A stretch of DNA of 64,000 nt from Pectinatus haikarae. Lineage in GTDB: Bacteria > Bacillota > Negativicutes > Selenomonadales > Selenomonadaceae. Location of the stretch: the NCBI RefSeq assembly GCF_030813505.1, contig NZ_JAUSUE010000014.1; one strand, written 5' to 3'. Numbering within the stretch: position 1 is the stretch's first letter; every line of letters begins with the position of its first letter. The notes under the pieces are model-generated. The model had not been told where the DNA came from and searched no databases. It was given only the letters and a program-made list of their open reading frames with translations. A program made the position numbers and the translations under genes. Below are positions 16,911-26,113 of the stretch, in pieces.

Positions 16911-19064
16911 ATGAGTGATTTTGATATTGGTAAACCTGTACGGAAAGTAGATAATGACATTAAGCTTTCGGGGCAGGCAAAATATATTGCCGATTTCCAT
17001 ATTGACGGTATGCTTTATGCCAGAACAGTCAGAGCGGATTGTCCGCGCGGCATAATAAAAAGAATAGATATTCCTGTTTTACCGGAAGGATATTTTTCAG
17101 TGACTGCCGATGATATCCCCGGTAAAAATATCATAAAATTTTTGACAGATGACTGGCCATTTCTGGCAAAGGACAGAGTGAATTATTTTGGTGAAGCCAT
17201 ACTGCTTATAGTCGGTCCGGATCGCGCAAAACTATTGGAACTGGCTGGCAGGGTATATATAGAGTATGAGATGATACCGGCAATATTAACGATAAAAGAT
17301 GCTTTGAGCAATAACTTTACGCCGATATTCGGCAGTGATAATAAATTTGCCTCTTATAATTACGAAAAAGGAGATGTGGACAGGGGGTTCTCCGCAGCAT
17401 TCAAGGTTGTAAGAGAAAAATATTCCACAGGTTACCAGAAACAGGCTTATCTGGAAAATCAGGGAATGATAGCAGTTCCGGAAAATGACGGTAAGATTTC
17501 TGTATATGGTTCGATGCAGTGTCCTTATTATGTAAAAAATGCCTTAGTTCAGGCATTGGCAGTCGGCGAAGAAAAAGTCCGCATAGTACAGGCTTTTACA
17601 GGAGGCGGCTTTGGGGGCAAGGAGGATTATCCTTCTTTATTGGCCGGGCATGCCGCATTTGCGGCTTTGAAAACGCGGCGTCCCGTAGCCGTACTTTATG
17701 AACGCGAGGAAGATACCGCTTATACACCGCGGCGCCATCCGGCAGAGGTAACATTGGAAACGGCTCTGGACAGAGAAGGCAGGATATTGGGCATGAAGGC
17801 TGATATAAAGTTAAACGGCGGTGCCTATGCGGGAATATCTGAAGTTGTGCTGCAGCGCAGCATCTATAATATCTGCGGTGTTTATAATATAGAAAATCTG
17901 CGTGTGACGGGTGCGGCAGTGGCAACGAATACTGTACCAAACGGTGCTTTTCGTGGATTTGGTGCACCTCAGGTTATTTTTGCCATAGAAATGCATATGG
18001 AAAGTCTGGCAAAAATCTTTTCGTACGATGTGCTTGATTATAAAAAACGGCATATGGCAAAACAAGGAGACAGAACGGCAACGAACGGTTTGTTCTATGA
18101 TGAAATAAAATTGCCGGAAATGATTGAAAAGGCGCAGGAGGTTTCCTTCTATACCTCGAAAAGGGCGGCTTATCAAGCAGACCCGGAATTGCACAAGGGA
18201 ATAGGCATTTCTCTTTTTTTGCACGGTTGTGGTTTTACGGGCAGCGGTGAACGGGACATAATCAAAGCACAGCTGAAATTGCGCAGAAAGAAAGATTCCA
18301 AGAGGGTGGAAATCTTTGCGGCAAATGTCGACATGGGGCAGGGCTTGCAGACAACTTTCCGGAAGATTGCGGCAAGCGTATTGGATATATCTGTCGCTGA
18401 TGTGATTTTTGCTTATCCGGATACGGACAGAGTACCCGATTCGGGCCCGACTGTAGCATCGCGTTCAATAATGATAGTGGGCCGGCTGCTGCAAAAGGCC
18501 GCCGAGCGTCTGAAAAAAAGATGGCAGGAAAATAACGATATCGAAATAATACAGGACTATGAAGCACCGGAGCGGATAAAGTGGAAGGGCGGAGAATCGT
18601 CGGGGGATGCCTATCCCGCTTATTCGTGGGGAGTAAATGTTGTAGAGGTAGAAATCGATCCGCTGACATGTGAGACCTCCGTGACAGGTGCATGGTCTGT
18701 TTTTGATATCGGACAGCCGATTGATGAAATGATCGTCGAGGGACAGATACAGGGCGGTATGTTTCAGGGGTTGGGCTATGCAGCAATGGAAGTTATGGCA
18801 AATGACGAAAACGGAAGATCACGTCAGAATAATCTGACCAACTATACGATTCCCACGGCTATGGATTTTGCTCCGATAGAAAATCATCTTATGAAAACTT
18901 ACTATGAAGACGGGCCGTTCGGCGCAAAGGGGGCGGGAGAGCTTACACTGCTGGGGGCAGCTCCGGCGTACGCTTCTGCTGTTGGACAGGCTATGAACAT
19001 CCATATCGCAAAACTTCCGGTTACTCCCGAATATATTATGAGGGAGGCATCGGAAAATGAGTGA
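16911..19064 (+). CDS. xdhA: Xanthine dehydrogenase family, molybdopterin-binding subunit
   Basis: The 717-residue large subunit of a three-subunit molybdenum hydroxylase. It shows the family's MPT-binding glycine loops (QAFTGGGFGGKED; GAFRGFGAPQ; NVDMGQGLQTTF) and the C-terminal GAKGAGE whose glutamate is the catalytic base. Together with the next two genes it forms the order Mo, FeS, FAD. It probably hydroxylates a purine or related heterocycle; context suggests the labile-selenium type, but no residue proves this. The start follows GAGAGG. The stop overlaps the FeS subunit start by eight bases. Confidence 0.9.
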   Translation: MSDFDIGKPVRKVDNDIKLSGQAKYIADFHIDGMLYARTVRADCPRGIIKRIDIPVLPEGYFSVTADDIPGKNIIKFLTDDWPFLAKDRVNYFGEAILLIVGPDRAKLLELAGRVYIEYEMIPAILTIKDALSNNFTPIFGSDNKFASYNYEKGDVDRGFSAAFKVVREKYSTGYQKQAYLENQGMIAVPENDGKISVYGSMQCPYYVKNALVQALAVGEEKVRIVQAFTGGGFGGKEDYPSLLAGHAAFAALKTRRPVAVLYEREEDTAYTPRRHPAEVTLETALDREGRILGMKADIKLNGGAYAGISEVVLQRSIYNICGVYNIENLRVTGAAVATNTVPNGAFRGFGAPQVIFAIEMHMESLAKIFSYDVLDYKKRHMAKQGDRTATNGLFYDEIKLPEMIEKAQEVSFYTSKRAAYQADPELHKGIGISLFLHGCGFTGSGERDIIKAQLKLRRKKDSKRVEIFAANVDMGQGLQTTFRKIAASVLDISVADVIFAYPDTDRVPDSGPTVASRSIMIVGRLLQKAAERLKKRWQENNDIEIIQDYEAPERIKWKGGESSGDAYPAYSWGVNVVEVEIDPLTCETSVTGAWSVFDIGQPIDEMIVEGQIQGGMFQGLGYAAMEVMANDENGRSRQNNLTNYTIPTAMDFAPIENHLMKTYYEDGPFGAKGAGELTLLGAAPAYASAVGQAMNIHIAKLPVTPEYIMREASENE

Positions 19065-19530
19065 AATAAAGTTTCTTTTGAATGGCGGAAATATATCGGT
19101 GAATATAGATCCGACGATGCGGCTGCTGGATGTCCTGCGTGATATTCTCGGGCTGACAGGACCAAAGGAAGGATGCGGTGAAGGTGAATGCGGGGCATGC
19201 TCTGTACTTGTCGATCATAAATTGGTGAACAGTTGCATAATGCCGGCGGGAAATGTCGCGGGGCATGAGGTACTCACCATCGAAGGTTTCAGCGGTGAAA
19301 TGCGTTATAAAAAGCTGGCGGATGCTTTTGCAGGAGCAGGTGCCGTGCAGTGCGGCTTTTGCACGCCAGGAATGATTTTAGCTGCCGAGGCTCTTTTGAA
19401 CAAAGTGCCTCATCCTGATGAATCGCAGATCAGGAGGGCAATATCAGGAAATTTATGCCGCTGCACCGGTTATAATATGATCGTACAGGCGATCAGAACG
19501 GCAGCAAGGGAGGGCGCAGGATTATGGTAG
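19057..19530 (+). CDS. xdhC: Xanthine dehydrogenase family, 2Fe-2S subunit
   Basis: This 157-residue subunit carries two 2Fe-2S clusters: a plant-ferredoxin type site (CGEGECGACSVLVDHKLVNSC, about residues 39-59) and a helical-domain site (CGFCTPG ... LCRCTGY, about 98-135). It relays electrons from the molybdenum site to the FAD subunit. It overlaps both flanking genes (8 and 7 bases), which indicates coupled translation of the trimer. Confidence 0.92.
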   Translation: MSEIKFLLNGGNISVNIDPTMRLLDVLRDILGLTGPKEGCGEGECGACSVLVDHKLVNSCIMPAGNVAGHEVLTIEGFSGEMRYKKLADAFAGAGAVQCGFCTPGMILAAEALLNKVPHPDESQIRRAISGNLCRCTGYNMIVQAIRTAAREGAGLW

Positions 19531-20378
19531 AATCTTTTTTTCCGGATAATCTGGAAAAAGCATTGGAACTGCGTCAGAAAAAAGAAATACGCCCTATTGC
19601 CGGCGGTACTGATCTTATGGTCCGCTGGCGTCGTCCTGCCGGTATTTTACCGGCTTTTTCCGGTGATATGCTGTTCACGAAAAATATTGCCGAAATGAAT
19701 ATTCTGCAGAAAAAAGATACATGTCTGTATATAGGTGCTAATACGACATTGGCGCAATTGATCGAATGGAAATGGACGCCACGCCTTTTGCGGCTGGCAC
19801 TGCTGGAAATGGCTGCTCCTGCGGTACGCAATGTAGGGACGATCGCAGGCAATATCTGCAATGCCTCTCCGGCCGGTGACACACTGCCGCCATTATATGC
19901 ACTTGACGCAGTTGTATGTCTGCAGGGAGCGGCGGGAATACGTGAATTACCGGTCAGCAGTTTTATCACGGGACCGGGCAGGACCGTATTAAAAAGAGAC
20001 GAATTACTTATAGGTATAAAGCTGTTTTTTCCGGCTCCTGACAATGATATGGTTTTTTATAAAAAAGTTGCTGTGCGCAGGGCCGCGGCGATAGCCAAAA
20101 TATCGCTGGCAATGAGAAGCAGCAAAAAGAACGGTTATGTTAAAACAATAGCTGTTGCCATAGGTGCTGTGGGACCAACCGTTGTCAGACTGCCGGAAAT
20201 CGAACGGCTGGCGGAGGGAAAGGCAGTATTGAATGCCGAATTGCTTAAAACCATTTACGGCGAATATGATAAGTTCATACAGCCTATAGATGATGTACGG
20301 TCCACGGCGGATTACCGCAGACAGACGGCCAGAAATCTGCTGCATCATGTGTATGATAACTGCATAAAATGGAATTAA
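19524..20378 (+). CDS. xdhB: Xanthine dehydrogenase family, FAD-binding subunit
   Basis: This 284-residue FAD subunit has the two flavin motifs of the family: PIAGGTDLMVRWR (about 25-37) and NVGTIAGNICNASPAGDTLPPLYAL (about 107-131). It hands electrons to NAD or another acceptor. The Mo-FeS-FAD order is complete and intact, so the upstream Mo subunit can form a full heterotrimer. It lies 12 bases before the fused XdhD-like gene. Confidence 0.92.
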   Translation: MVESFFPDNLEKALELRQKKEIRPIAGGTDLMVRWRRPAGILPAFSGDMLFTKNIAEMNILQKKDTCLYIGANTTLAQLIEWKWTPRLLRLALLEMAAPAVRNVGTIAGNICNASPAGDTLPPLYALDAVVCLQGAAGIRELPVSSFITGPGRTVLKRDELLIGIKLFFPAPDNDMVFYKKVAVRRAAAIAKISLAMRSSKKNGYVKTIAVAIGAVGPTVVRLPEIERLAEGKAVLNAELLKTIYGEYDKFIQPIDDVRSTADYRRQTARNLLHHVYDNCIKWN

Positions 20379-20390
20379 AAGGAGCATGTG

Positions 20391-22946
20391 ATGTTTTTTC
20401 TAAAAGTTAACGGAAACAATGTTAAATGTGAATCGGATAAAAAACTTATAGATTTCCTGCGTGATGATCTCCGTATCACCTCAGTTAAAAATGGCTGCGG
20501 TGCGGGGATATGCGGAACATGCACGGTCTTGGCAAACGGGAAAAAGATAAAATCCTGCGTGCTGAAACTTTCTCAGCTGAATAACGCGGAAGTTGTGACA
20601 GTGGAGGGTCTGACACAACGGGAAAAAGATGTATATGCGTATTCTTTTGCCCAGTGCGGCGCAGTACAGTGTGGTTTTTGCATCCCGGGTATGGTTATAT
20701 CGGCTAAGAGTCTGCTTGATAAAAATCTTGCACCTACAGTGCCGGAAATAAAAAAAGCAATTAACGGCAACTTGTGCAGGTGTACGGGCTATATAAAAAT
20801 CGAAAAAGCGATTATGATGGCCGCCGAGTTTTTTCGTGAACAAAAGCAATTGCCGGAACCACAGCAGAAAGCCTTTCTCAATACAGCTTTTCAACGTGTT
20901 GATGCATATCAGAAGGTCTTGGGAGAGGGAAAATTCGCGGATGATGTTGTTCTGCCTGGGATGGCGTATGCAAAAGCATTGCGTTCGGCCTATCCGCGTG
21001 CAGTTGTAAATAAGATAGATACAACAGAAGCACTAAAACATAAAAGCTGTATAAAAATCCTCAAAGCCGGTGATGTTCCCAATAATAAAATCGGACATAT
21101 AGTGCAGGACTGGGACGTCATGATAGCGGAAGGAGATACTACAAGGTATATCGGCGATGCATTGGCACTTGTGGTTGCCGGTACGAAGGAAGCACTTGAC
21201 GAAATAATCGGACTGATCAATGTTGACTATACCGTTCTGGAACCTGTTATATCACCGCAGGATGCTTTAAGGGCAGAGGCACCCTTGATTCATTCCACAG
21301 GAAATATAATGAGCAAGGAGCATTTAAAACGCGGCGATGTGCCCGGGGCGCTGAAAGAATCCAAATATGTGATAACAAAAAAATATCATACTCCGTTCAA
21401 TGATCACGCATTCATGGAACCGGAATGCGCCATCGCCATGCCGGAAGGAGAAGACGGCCTTTTGCTCTATACGGGCGGACAGTCCGTGTATGACGAACAG
21501 CGGGAAATATCGAATATGCTTCGCATTTCTCCTGAAAAGGTGCACTGCCACTCTATGCTGGTAGGCGGCGGCTTTGGCGGAAAAGAAGACATGAGTGTGC
21601 AGCATCATGCCGCTTTGGCAGCGTGGTATACGAAAAGACCGGTCAAGGTAAAATTCTCCCGACAGGAAAGCCTTGACTATCACACAAAGCGTCATGCCAT
21701 GGATATGGAATTTACACTGGCCTGCGATGAAAATGGAATATTCACGGCCATGCGTGCGTTTATTATAGCGGATACCGGAGCGTATGCGTCGCTGGGCGGG
21801 CCGGTGCTGCAAAGAGCATGTACTCATGCCGGCGGACCATATAATTACCAGAATATAGATATATTAGGTATGTCCGTATATACAAACAATGTGGTAAGCG
21901 GAGCGTACAGAGGCTTCGGAGTGACGCAAAGCTGCTTTGCCATAGAAAACAATATAAATCTTCTGGCGGAGAAGGTCGGTATATCCGCTTGGGAAATACG
22001 CTGGCGCAATGCCATAAAACCAGGGCAGGTTCTGCCTAACGGGCAGATAGCCGATGAAAACTGTGCCATGCGGGAATGTCTTGAAGCGGTGAGGGAAATA
22101 TACGAAAAAAACCCTTATGCAGGCATCGCCTGTGCTTTTAAAAACAGCGGCACCGGTGTGGGTTTGAAGGATATAGGCAGATGTATCCTGTCCGTTGAAA
22201 AAGGCAGCGTTCATATACGTACATCGGCAGCCTGCATGGGACAGGGAATTGCCACCATGTGCACACAGATGGTATATCAGACTGCGGGGATAGCACCTTC
22301 ATTACTGATACATGAAGCACCGGATACAATAAGAACGCCCAATTCCGGAACGAGTACAGCTTCAAGGCAAACAGTAGTTACCGGAGAAGCGGTGCACAGA
22401 GCGGCAGAAAAATTGAAGATAGCCTTAGAAGGAAAAACATTGGACGACTTGGAAGGGAAAAGCTTCTATGGAGAATTTTCGGCCAAGACCGATCCGATGG
22501 GCTCGCCAAAGCCGTTTCCTGTAAGTCATGTAAGCTACAGTTATGCGGCACAGGTGATAGTTATCGATGACGGCGGAAAACTGCAACAGGTCGAAGCGGC
22601 ATACGATGTGGGGACTCCGGTCAATGTTCCTTCCGTCGAAGGTCAGATCGAAGGCGGTATCGTTATGGGATTGGGCTTTGCGCTGACAGAGGATTTTGTG
22701 GTGGAAGACGGCTATCCCAAGATGAATATGGCCGCACTTAATCTGATGCGGGCAACGGCAGTGCCGCCTATAGATGTTAAACTCGTACAGGCAAAGGGGA
22801 AAAAATCACCCTATGCTTACGGCGCAAAGGGTGTGGGTGAGCTTTGTCTCATACCGACATCGCCGGCATGCTCGCATGCTTATTATCGCTTCGATAAAAA
22901 ATTCAGGACATCGCTTCCTTTGAGGCAGACATATTACAAGAAGTAA
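20391..22946 (+). CDS. xdhD: Fused 2Fe-2S/molybdopterin hydroxylase (selenium-dependent xanthine dehydrogenase type)
   Basis: This 851-residue protein joins an N-terminal 2Fe-2S module (CGAGICGTCTVLANGKKIKSC; CGFCIPG; LCRCTGY, residues 1-150) to a molybdopterin catalytic domain (VGGGFGGKED, GAYRGFG, AACMGQGIATM, GAKGVGE). This is the arrangement of XdhD and of proteins annotated as selenium-dependent xanthine dehydrogenase. It has no FAD domain and may use the neighbouring FAD subunit or a ferredoxin (inference). It is about 100 residues shorter than E. coli XdhD. AAAAGGAG precedes the ATG at 20391. It is a second, separate molybdenum hydroxylase beside the trimer. Confidence 0.88.
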   Translation: MFFLKVNGNNVKCESDKKLIDFLRDDLRITSVKNGCGAGICGTCTVLANGKKIKSCVLKLSQLNNAEVVTVEGLTQREKDVYAYSFAQCGAVQCGFCIPGMVISAKSLLDKNLAPTVPEIKKAINGNLCRCTGYIKIEKAIMMAAEFFREQKQLPEPQQKAFLNTAFQRVDAYQKVLGEGKFADDVVLPGMAYAKALRSAYPRAVVNKIDTTEALKHKSCIKILKAGDVPNNKIGHIVQDWDVMIAEGDTTRYIGDALALVVAGTKEALDEIIGLINVDYTVLEPVISPQDALRAEAPLIHSTGNIMSKEHLKRGDVPGALKESKYVITKKYHTPFNDHAFMEPECAIAMPEGEDGLLLYTGGQSVYDEQREISNMLRISPEKVHCHSMLVGGGFGGKEDMSVQHHAALAAWYTKRPVKVKFSRQESLDYHTKRHAMDMEFTLACDENGIFTAMRAFIIADTGAYASLGGPVLQRACTHAGGPYNYQNIDILGMSVYTNNVVSGAYRGFGVTQSCFAIENNINLLAEKVGISAWEIRWRNAIKPGQVLPNGQIADENCAMRECLEAVREIYEKNPYAGIACAFKNSGTGVGLKDIGRCILSVEKGSVHIRTSAACMGQGIATMCTQMVYQTAGIAPSLLIHEAPDTIRTPNSGTSTASRQTVVTGEAVHRAAEKLKIALEGKTLDDLEGKSFYGEFSAKTDPMGSPKPFPVSHVSYSYAAQVIVIDDGGKLQQVEAAYDVGTPVNVPSVEGQIEGGIVMGLGFALTEDFVVEDGYPKMNMAALNLMRATAVPPIDVKLVQAKGKKSPYAYGAKGVGELCLIPTSPACSHAYYRFDKKFRTSLPLRQTYYKK

Positions 22947-22956
22947 GGAGTATATT

Positions 22957-23559
22957 ATGCTGGGTGCAGTAATTGCGGCGGCCGGACTGTCCAGCCGCAT
23001 GGGAGATTTCAAACCGCTGCTTCCGTACAGGGGAAAGACTATTTTAGCGGCGACCGTGGAAAAACTGCGGGCAGTCGGTGCGAAAGAAATAGTAATTGTG
23101 GCAGGACATCGTCATGAGGAAATCAGGAAATACTTTAAGGACAGTTCTTTAAAAATTGTCTATAATCCGCATTACAGGGAAAGAGATATGCTTTATTCTC
23201 TGCAATGCGGTATAAAAAATATAAAAAAAGCAGCTGCGGCATTCATTATGCCGGCAGATATGCCGGCTATTTCGCTGCAGACTTTTGCCGATATTACTAA
23301 TGCATGGCAGGCGAATAAAGGAGAGCTGATCATTCCCGTTCAAAATGGCCGCTGGAAACATCCGCCGCTGATCGGCAGAAGATATTTCGCGGATATCATA
23401 TCCTTTTCGGGAGAAAATGGCATGCGCGGCATACTGAATAAACTCGAAAAAAAAGCATTTCTCATAGAAATATCGGATGACGGACTGAACGTGGACGTTG
23501 ACACTCCCGAGGAATATAGGCGATTACTGGAAACGGAAGGATATTCTGAGAAGCTGTGA
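22957..23559 (+). CDS. mocA: Molybdenum cofactor cytidylyltransferase-like protein
   Basis: A 200-residue nucleotidyltransferase of the MocA/YgfJ type. The N-terminal LAAGLSSRMG-like signature reads IAAAGLSSRMGDFKPLLPY, followed by DMP in MPADMPAIS and the NVDVDTPEEYRR end that coordinates metal. It would convert Mo-molybdopterin to the cytidine dinucleotide form used by xanthine dehydrogenase-type enzymes in bacteria. AAGGAG precedes the start; it is 10 bases after xdhD and 12 bases before the XdhC-like maturation gene. Confidence 0.9.
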   Translation: MLGAVIAAAGLSSRMGDFKPLLPYRGKTILAATVEKLRAVGAKEIVIVAGHRHEEIRKYFKDSSLKIVYNPHYRERDMLYSLQCGIKNIKKAAAAFIMPADMPAISLQTFADITNAWQANKGELIIPVQNGRWKHPPLIGRRYFADIISFSGENGMRGILNKLEKKAFLIEISDDGLNVDVDTPEEYRRLLETEGYSEKL

Positions 23560-23571
23560 CGGAGGTTCTTA

Positions 23572-24567
23572 ATGAAAGCAATTTATGAAGAAATTTTAGC
23601 TTTATATAAAAAGAAAAAAATCTTTTATACAATGACTTCGCTCAGTACACAAATAGGCGAGAAAAAATTGATCGGCAGAGAGCAACTAAAAAAAATGGAG
23701 CTTAAAGCCGGAAAAAAGAAATTGCCGTTTGTTTTTACCGAAGCTGAAGAAAAATATTTTATAGAAAGTATAAATGATATACCGATAATCGTTATTGCGG
23801 GAGGAGGGCATGTATCCTGCGCTATTGCCAGGCTGGCGGAATTCCTTGAATTTGATACAGCAGTGATAGATGACAGGGCCGAATTTGTTACACAGGAAAG
23901 ATTCCCGCATGCCAAAAGATATGTCGAGGATGTCGAAGCTGCCTTACAGCGCGATTTTGGCGATAATGCCTATTATGTAATTGTGACAAAAGGACACAGA
24001 GATGATTTCCGGGCGTTGTCAGCGGTTTTGGCCAAGAAGTATTATCGCTATGCGGGAATGATAGGCAGCAGGCAAAAAGTCGGCATCACCATGCATAAAC
24101 TTGAGCAGGAAGGATATTCAAAGGAGGTGTTGGCGCAGGTGCACGCACCTATAGGAGTGCCGATAGGCGCAATTACACCGGAAGAAATAGCCGTGAGTAT
24201 TTTGGCAGAAATTATTGAAGTGAAAAGCGCATTTATTGGTGACAGATCGCAGAATAATGTATTTGCTGCCATGGAAAAGATATCCGCCGGGCAGTTAAAG
24301 CAGAACGCCGCGTTGGCAACTATAATAGATAAGCACGGTTCATCACCGCGCGGCGCAGGCAGCAAGATGCTGGTGACCGAAAGCGGAGAAGTGTTCGGCT
24401 CGATAGGCGGCGGTGCTGTCGAATTTGCCGCTCAGAAAAAATGCGCCGAAATAGCGGTCAGCAAACAGGCGGCTGTCATTGAATATGATCTGGGGCTGCA
24501 GAACACAAGCGATTTGGGGATGATATGCGGCGGGCATGTAAAAGTCCTGTTTGAAGCCGTTTGTTGA
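23572..24567 (+). CDS. XdhC/CoxI-family cofactor maturation protein with swapped domain order
   Basis: XdhC proteins hold the molybdenum cofactor and prepare it (terminal sulfur or selenium) before delivery to the hydroxylase. Here the Rossmann domain comes first (IVIAGGGHVSCAIARLAEF, residues 72-90, ending with GMIGSRQKV) and the CoxI-type domain last (HGSSPRGAGSKMLV ... GSIGGGAVEF, about 259-290). In proteobacterial XdhC the CoxI part leads and the Rossmann part follows, so the order is reversed. All motifs look intact. It ends the plus-strand island, just ahead of a bidirectional terminator. Confidence 0.85.
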   Translation: MKAIYEEILALYKKKKIFYTMTSLSTQIGEKKLIGREQLKKMELKAGKKKLPFVFTEAEEKYFIESINDIPIIVIAGGGHVSCAIARLAEFLEFDTAVIDDRAEFVTQERFPHAKRYVEDVEAALQRDFGDNAYYVIVTKGHRDDFRALSAVLAKKYYRYAGMIGSRQKVGITMHKLEQEGYSKEVLAQVHAPIGVPIGAITPEEIAVSILAEIIEVKSAFIGDRSQNNVFAAMEKISAGQLKQNAALATIIDKHGSSPRGAGSKMLVTESGEVFGSIGGGAVEFAAQKKCAEIAVSKQAAVIEYDLGLQNTSDLGMICGGHVKVLFEAVC

Positions 24568-24580
24568 AGGACAATAATAA

Positions 24581-24630
24581 AAAAATCTGCAGAGATGAAT
24601 TCATATCATTTCTGCAGATTTTTTATTTTA
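24581..24630. terminator. Bidirectional terminator between the xdh cluster and mogA
   Basis: AAAAATCTGCAGA (24581-24593) pairs with TCTGCAGATTTTT (24611-24623), with A- and T-tracts on both sides. It can stop the plus-strand xdh transcript and the minus-strand moaC-MOSC-mogA transcript. Confidence 0.88.
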
Positions 24631-24634
24631 AAAG

Positions 24635-25123
24635 TCAGGTACGGGCACATTCACTGTCCAGACCGCACATTATTTTTAAGCCGTGTTCCAATGAAGGCAG
24701 GATACAGCCGAGACATTCCTTCACAGCCTTGGGGCTGCCCGGAAGATTGACTATGAGTGTTTGTTTCCTTATTCCTGCCGCTGCCCTGCTCAGCATACCG
24801 GCCGGAGTTATTTTCATGCTGTAGGCCCGCATCGCTTCCGGTATGCCGGGGGTTTCTTTTTCTATGACCGCTTTTGTGGCTTCGGGCATATTGTCACGCG
24901 GCGAAAATCCGGTGCCTCCGGTGGTAAGGATAAGGGATATATCAGTATCGCATAATTCTTTTAAACGTTTTGTCAGATAATCCTTATCGTCAGATAGAAT
25001 TTCATAGCTGACAATATCATAAACAGTATCTGCCAGCAGTTGTTTTATTAAAGGTCCGCTCAAGTCTTCTCTGAGTCCTGCAAAGCCCTTGTCACTGGCG
25101 GTTATTATGGCTGTTTTGAACAT
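24635..25123 (-). CDS. mogA: Molybdopterin adenylyltransferase (MogA/MoaB type)
   Basis: A 162-residue MogA/MoaB-fold protein that adenylylates molybdopterin before molybdate insertion by MoeA. It has the MPT-binding motif TTGGTGFSPRDNMPEAT (residues 66-82) and the terminal NLPGSPKAVKE loop. An AGGAG site lies about ten bases before the ATG. It is the last gene of a moaC-MOSC-mogA operon reading toward the xdh cluster, convergent with it. Confidence 0.9.
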   Translation of the reverse strand: MFKTAIITASDKGFAGLREDLSGPLIKQLLADTVYDIVSYEILSDDKDYLTKRLKELCDTDISLILTTGGTGFSPRDNMPEATKAVIEKETPGIPEAMRAYSMKITPAGMLSRAAAGIRKQTLIVNLPGSPKAVKECLGCILPSLEHGLKIMCGLDSECART

Positions 25124-25147
25124 ATTATGTCATCTCCTGAAAATCTG

Positions 25148-25588
25148 TCAACGGGACAGCACTGTTATAGAATCTCCGGTTTGTATTGTACCGCCGCACA
25201 AAACTCTGGCAAATATACCTTCACTTGGCATTATACATTTGCCTGTACGCTTTTGGATATCGCAGCCCAGATGACAGGTTTTTCCTATCTGGGTTACTTC
25301 CAACAAAATTTCTGTGGCACATTTTAGTTTTGTGCCGATGGGAAGACATTTCAGATCAATGCCTTCGATGAGTAAATTTTCCCCAAAAGCTCCGGCAGAA
25401 AGATCAAGTGCGTATGCATCAGAGAACTTTCTGACAGCTTCATTGGCGAGCAGACTTATCTGCCGATGCCATGTACCGGCATGGGCATCGTCTTCCAGTC
25501 CAAAATCAGGCAGCATTTTTGCCAGGTTCACCGCGTTTTTTACCGTGCCCCGTTTGGGACTTATACATATAGCTTTTATTCTTCCCAT
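25148..25588 (-). CDS. MOSC-domain protein
   Basis: A 146-residue stand-alone MOSC domain (related to the C-terminus of molybdenum cofactor sulfurase). Motifs seen are GAFGENLLIEGIDL and LLEVTQIGKTCHLGCDI with a conserved cysteine. Such small MOSC proteins are thought to handle sulfur for the molybdenum cofactor; its exact role is unknown. I chose the start MGRIKAICIS because the ATG lies one base after the moaC stop codon; 14 extra codons upstream would overlap moaC. Confidence 0.85.
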   Translation of the reverse strand: MGRIKAICISPKRGTVKNAVNLAKMLPDFGLEDDAHAGTWHRQISLLANEAVRKFSDAYALDLSAGAFGENLLIEGIDLKCLPIGTKLKCATEILLEVTQIGKTCHLGCDIQKRTGKCIMPSEGIFARVLCGGTIQTGDSITVLSR

Positions 25589-25589
25589 G

Positions 25590-26072
25590 CTATCTTTCTC
25601 CCGTGTCGTAGATTCCGGTTTTCCCGCCATCCTTATAAATCAGATGGATATCGGCAATCTTCATGCTGTGATCGATTGCTTTGCACATATCGTAAATTGT
25701 CAGCAAAGAGACGGAAACGGCATGGAGAACCTCCATTTCAATGCCTGTCTGGCCCGTAGTTCTTGCTTCGGACTGAACATATATAGAAAGATTGTCCGCT
25801 TCCAAAGTGAAATCGACAGAAATATTGCTTATGGGTATGGGATGACACAGCGGAATGATATCGCTGGTTTTTTTTGCAGCCATTATTCCGGCAAGGCGGG
25901 CCGTCCCCAAAACATCACCTTTTTTTGCAGTGCCGTTTTTCACGGCGGTGAATATTTCCGGACTGACATAAATGCGTCCTACTGCCACTGCCGAACGTTT
26001 TGTAACAGGCTTATCACTTATATCGACCATGACGGCCTTGCCGTTTTTATCGAAATGAGAAAGTTTATTCAT
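25590..26072 (-). CDS. moaC: Cyclic pyranopterin monophosphate synthase
   Basis: MoaC completes the second step of molybdopterin synthesis, converting the MoaA product to cyclic pyranopterin monophosphate. The 160-residue protein has the conserved LCHPIPIS (active-site His), TTGQTGIEMEVLHAVSVSLLTIYDM and DHSMKIADIHLIYKDGGK motifs. The ATG at 26072 starts MNKLSHFD after GTGGTG; an open frame extends to 26123 without support. A promoter is visible upstream at 26114-26142. No moaD or moaE is in this window. Confidence 0.93.
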   Translation of the reverse strand: MNKLSHFDKNGKAVMVDISDKPVTKRSAVAVGRIYVSPEIFTAVKNGTAKKGDVLGTARLAGIMAAKKTSDIIPLCHPIPISNISVDFTLEADNLSIYVQSEARTTGQTGIEMEVLHAVSVSLLTIYDMCKAIDHSMKIADIHLIYKDGGKTGIYDTGER

Positions 26073-26113
26073 TGTATTCACCACTTGATTGATAAGATTA
26101 TCTGTTGGGGACA

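Noticed and set aside
16911..22946. Selenocysteine-containing hydroxylase
   Set aside because: Both catalytic subunits read through without an in-frame TGA; the selenium in this enzyme type is a labile cofactor, so no recoding signal is expected.
24561..24824. Plus-strand frame overlapping mogA
   Set aside because: It runs through the bidirectional terminator and antisense to mogA, with no similarity to known proteins.
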